From NCBI GenBank assembly GCA_000727475.1, contig KL647292.1:2197186-2261185 (forward strand): a DNA stretch of 64,000 nt, in the 5' to 3' direction. A program made the position numbers and the translations under genes. This document shows, one piece after another, positions 63,001-64,000 of this stretch (position 1 is the first letter of the stretch; the number at the start of each line of letters is the position of its first letter). The stretch comes from Sarcocystis neurona. Lineage: Eukaryota; Apicomplexa; Conoidasida; Eucoccidiorida; Sarcocystidae. The notes beneath the pieces were generated by a model that worked only from the letters and a program-made list of their open reading frames with translations, was not told the origin of the DNA and made no database searches.

Positions 63001-64000
63001 CCGCTGCGTTGCTGTTCACAGGCGTTTGACTTCCGCAAGGAGGCGCGCTCGCTGCGAAGAAGTATGTGGTGGTCCTCGGCGAAGCGGTACATAATCGTCG
63101 GTGCCATGCTGGTGGTGAGCGTAGGTCCTGCGACTTCCCGTCTCTTGCTGCAGCTGTCTTCTTCTGAACACCGCTGCCTCGCTGCTGTGCCACTGCTGCT
63201 GCTGAGGCTGCGCCGAAGGGCATACGGCGCTGCTGCTGCAGGCAGGAACGCTGCGGGGAACCGGCGTCGCGAAAATTCGTTCGGACGACGGGGCTGCCGC
63301 AGGCGACTGCGGTGCGCTGCTGCTACTCCACGTGCGTGGACTACTGCCGCTGCTTCCTTTTGGCTCCCAGAAGACCAACCTCCTGGTTGGTCTTCTGCTG
63401 TTGCAGCAGGACAGCTGGTGCTGCATCGGCATCCTGAAACATCTGCTGCTGTGCCGTTGCCCTGCTGCTGCTGTGCGGTTTCCCTGCTGCTGCTGTGCGG
63501 TTACCCTGCTGCTGCTGTTCGGTTGCCTACTGCTGCTGTGCGGTTGGTGTGTTGCTGCTGTTCGGTTGCCTGCTGCTGCTGTGCGGTTGGCGTGTTGTAG
63601 CTGTTCGATTGCCTGCTGCTGCTGTGCGGTGGCCCGGCTGCTGCTGTGCAAGTGCCCTGCTACTGCTGCTGCAGCTCACAGAGGGTGCGTCTCTGCCTTT
63701 GTTGTGGGTTTGCTGCCGCGTTCCGGAGCGACGCCTGCACTGCCGCTTGTGCTGCTGCAAGGCGCGTCGCTTCTTCTGGAGTGCCGCGTTGCTGCTGGCG
63801 CTGCTGGAACCGGTGTCCTGCCCACTTTTCCCTCGAGAAAGTGCGGGATTCGTCCGTTGCTGTGCAGCCAGCAACCGCATCACGCTGGCGGTTGCCGTTG
63901 TGTGTCTGCTGTGTCTGCACGCGCAGGTTTTACTGTTCGTCGCTGCTTCCTTCATGTGTGGTGGCGTCACTTTTCAAGCGTGCTTCGCTTCCTCCTCCTC
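54932..64000 (+). CDS. VAMP7-class longin R-SNARE (eight exons, 3' end beyond window)
   Basis: Exons: 54932-55233, 57285-57357, 59627-59704, 60731-60835, 62056-62152, 62553-62620, 63022-63114 and 63927 to beyond 64000. All seven junctions keep phase. R-SNAREs zipper with Q-SNAREs to fuse vesicles. A longin domain (about residues 78-186) begins at HYACFSRGSYLQAEF and continues through RRSYVFDSRLFSF, YVGDEGETFLCVT and LPWNFLADLRKEY. The SNARE motif (about 198-241) contains ENIDKVLERGEQIESL, with the zero-layer arginine at about R224. A juxtamembrane basic/aromatic stretch (RRSMWWSSAKRY) precedes the transmembrane anchor, which runs from exon 7 (YIIVGAMLV) into exon 8 (VLLFVAASFMCGG), as in plant VAMP72 and VAMP7 proteins. 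The N-terminal 75 residues are a disordered Ala/Gly/Pro-rich extension. The ATG is in context CACCATGT. The weakest sites are the exon 1 donor (AG|GTCAGA) and the last acceptor. Sec22 and Ykt6 are less likely because of the anchor and linker. Confidence 0.85.
55426..55745 (+). repeat. tandem TA-rich units, period about 133 bp, in first R-SNARE intron
   Basis: GTCCTGGATCCTCTGCATTTG at 55428 recurs as GTCCTGGGTCTTCTGCATCTG at 55561. Each copy is followed by a CACA stretch and a TATA core. GAGGCG plus GATGA(A)GA text is shared near 55533 and 55714. Confidence 0.75.
56288..57038. other. assembly gap of 751 N
   Basis: A run of 751 N flanked on both sides by (TA)n (56269-56287 and 57041-57071). 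It lies within the first intron of the R-SNARE gene. The TA microsatellite probably stopped assembly; the true length is unknown. Confidence 0.98.
57590..58060 (+). repeat. TA-rich intron repeats with GTAGCGTAGG-type units
   Basis: GTAGCGTAGGCG (57717), GTAGTGTAGGTGATA (57796) and GTAGCGTAGGTGATATACAG (57886), with a diverged copy near 57630. Spacing is about 80-90 bp and (TA)n lies between. It lies in the second intron of the R-SNARE gene. Confidence 0.7.
58919..59058 (+). repeat. 35-bp minisatellite, four copies, in second R-SNARE intron
   Basis: Four tandem 35-base units, each starting RGCCACKTCTTC and ending in GC (58919, 58954, 58989, 59024). A partial fifth copy starts at 59059. Confidence 0.85.
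61640..62040 (+). repeat. CTG/GGTG-rich intronic repeat
   Basis: GCTGCTGTTGCTGGTG-type units run for about 400 bp up to the acceptor of the exon at 62056 (intron 4 of the R-SNARE gene). They create an Ala/Pro/Thr-rich antisense ORF that is not coding. Confidence 0.75.
63368..63397. other. perfect 13-bp stem-loop in R-SNARE intron 7
   Basis: CAGAAGACCAACC (63368-63380) is an exact inverted repeat of GGTTGGTCTTCTG (63385-63397) across a 4-base TCCT loop. Confidence 0.7.
63443..63655 (+). repeat. 21-22 bp minisatellite in R-SNARE intron 7
   Basis: About nine copies of CCTGCTGCTGCTGTGCGGTT with T/G changes and GTGTGTT variants, directly upstream of the proposed last intron acceptor region. Confidence 0.8.

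Noticed and set aside
1..64000. CRISPR arrays, insertion sequences, bacterial promoters, tRNA or rRNA genes, telomeric heptamer arrays
   Set aside because: None seen. The direct repeats are microsatellites and minisatellites without CRISPR-like unique spacers, and no tRNA B-box plus cloverleaf was found by eye.

Overview
The window looks like nuclear DNA of a coccidian apicomplexan, most likely an Eimeria species. Very dense CAG/CTG trinucleotide repeats run through exons and introns, giving Gln, Ala, Ser and Leu runs. TA-rich and ACAT microsatellites fill introns, the genes have many exons with GT-AG introns, and there are adhesin-like and SNARE genes of apicomplexan type. The layout matches the alternation of feature-rich (R) and feature-poor (P) segments described for Eimeria tenella chromosome 1. 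Bases 1-27.2 kb and 48.3-64 kb are repeat-rich; 27.2-48.3 kb has almost no CAG or TA repeats and balanced base composition. No prokaryotic features, CRISPR arrays, telomere arrays, rRNA or tRNA genes were seen.

Left R segment. The minus strand carries what I reconstruct as one very large gene (23661 to 4739), with eight exons whose seven junctions keep phase. It encodes a roughly 3,280-residue helical-repeat-like protein with a long Q/A/E-rich C-terminal half. Its last exon is broken by a frame change at a C7 homopolymer (G7 on the coding strand). Upstream of it, also on the minus strand, is a two-exon gene for a disordered, probably nuclear, protein (27134 to 24750). Bases 1-4.7 kb hold microsatellites and two plausible plus-strand exons that I could not assign.

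P segment. The only convincing gene is a three-exon plus-strand gene (38419-45409) for a 1,586-residue type I membrane protein with three thrombospondin type 1 (TSP1) modules, a single transmembrane segment and a roughly 300-residue cytoplasmic tail. This is the architecture of apicomplexan secreted adhesins. A tiny possible gene with a frameshift lies near 27.7 kb. The rest holds no supportable gene.

Right R segment. A minus-strand ORF for a small membrane protein lies at 48.4-49.2 kb. Unresolved possible exons occupy 50.9-54.5 kb. A well-supported eight-exon plus-strand gene (54932 to beyond 64000) encodes a longin-type R-SNARE of the VAMP7 class. Its coding exons after the first are 68-105 bp and sit among repeat-packed introns, one of which holds a 751-base assembly gap. 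The long ORFs lying over these introns are repeat artefacts.

No operon or pathway linkage among the genes is evident. The TSP1 protein would act on the parasite surface or in apical secretory organelles, and the R-SNARE in vesicle fusion. All splice sites were read by eye and need transcript support.
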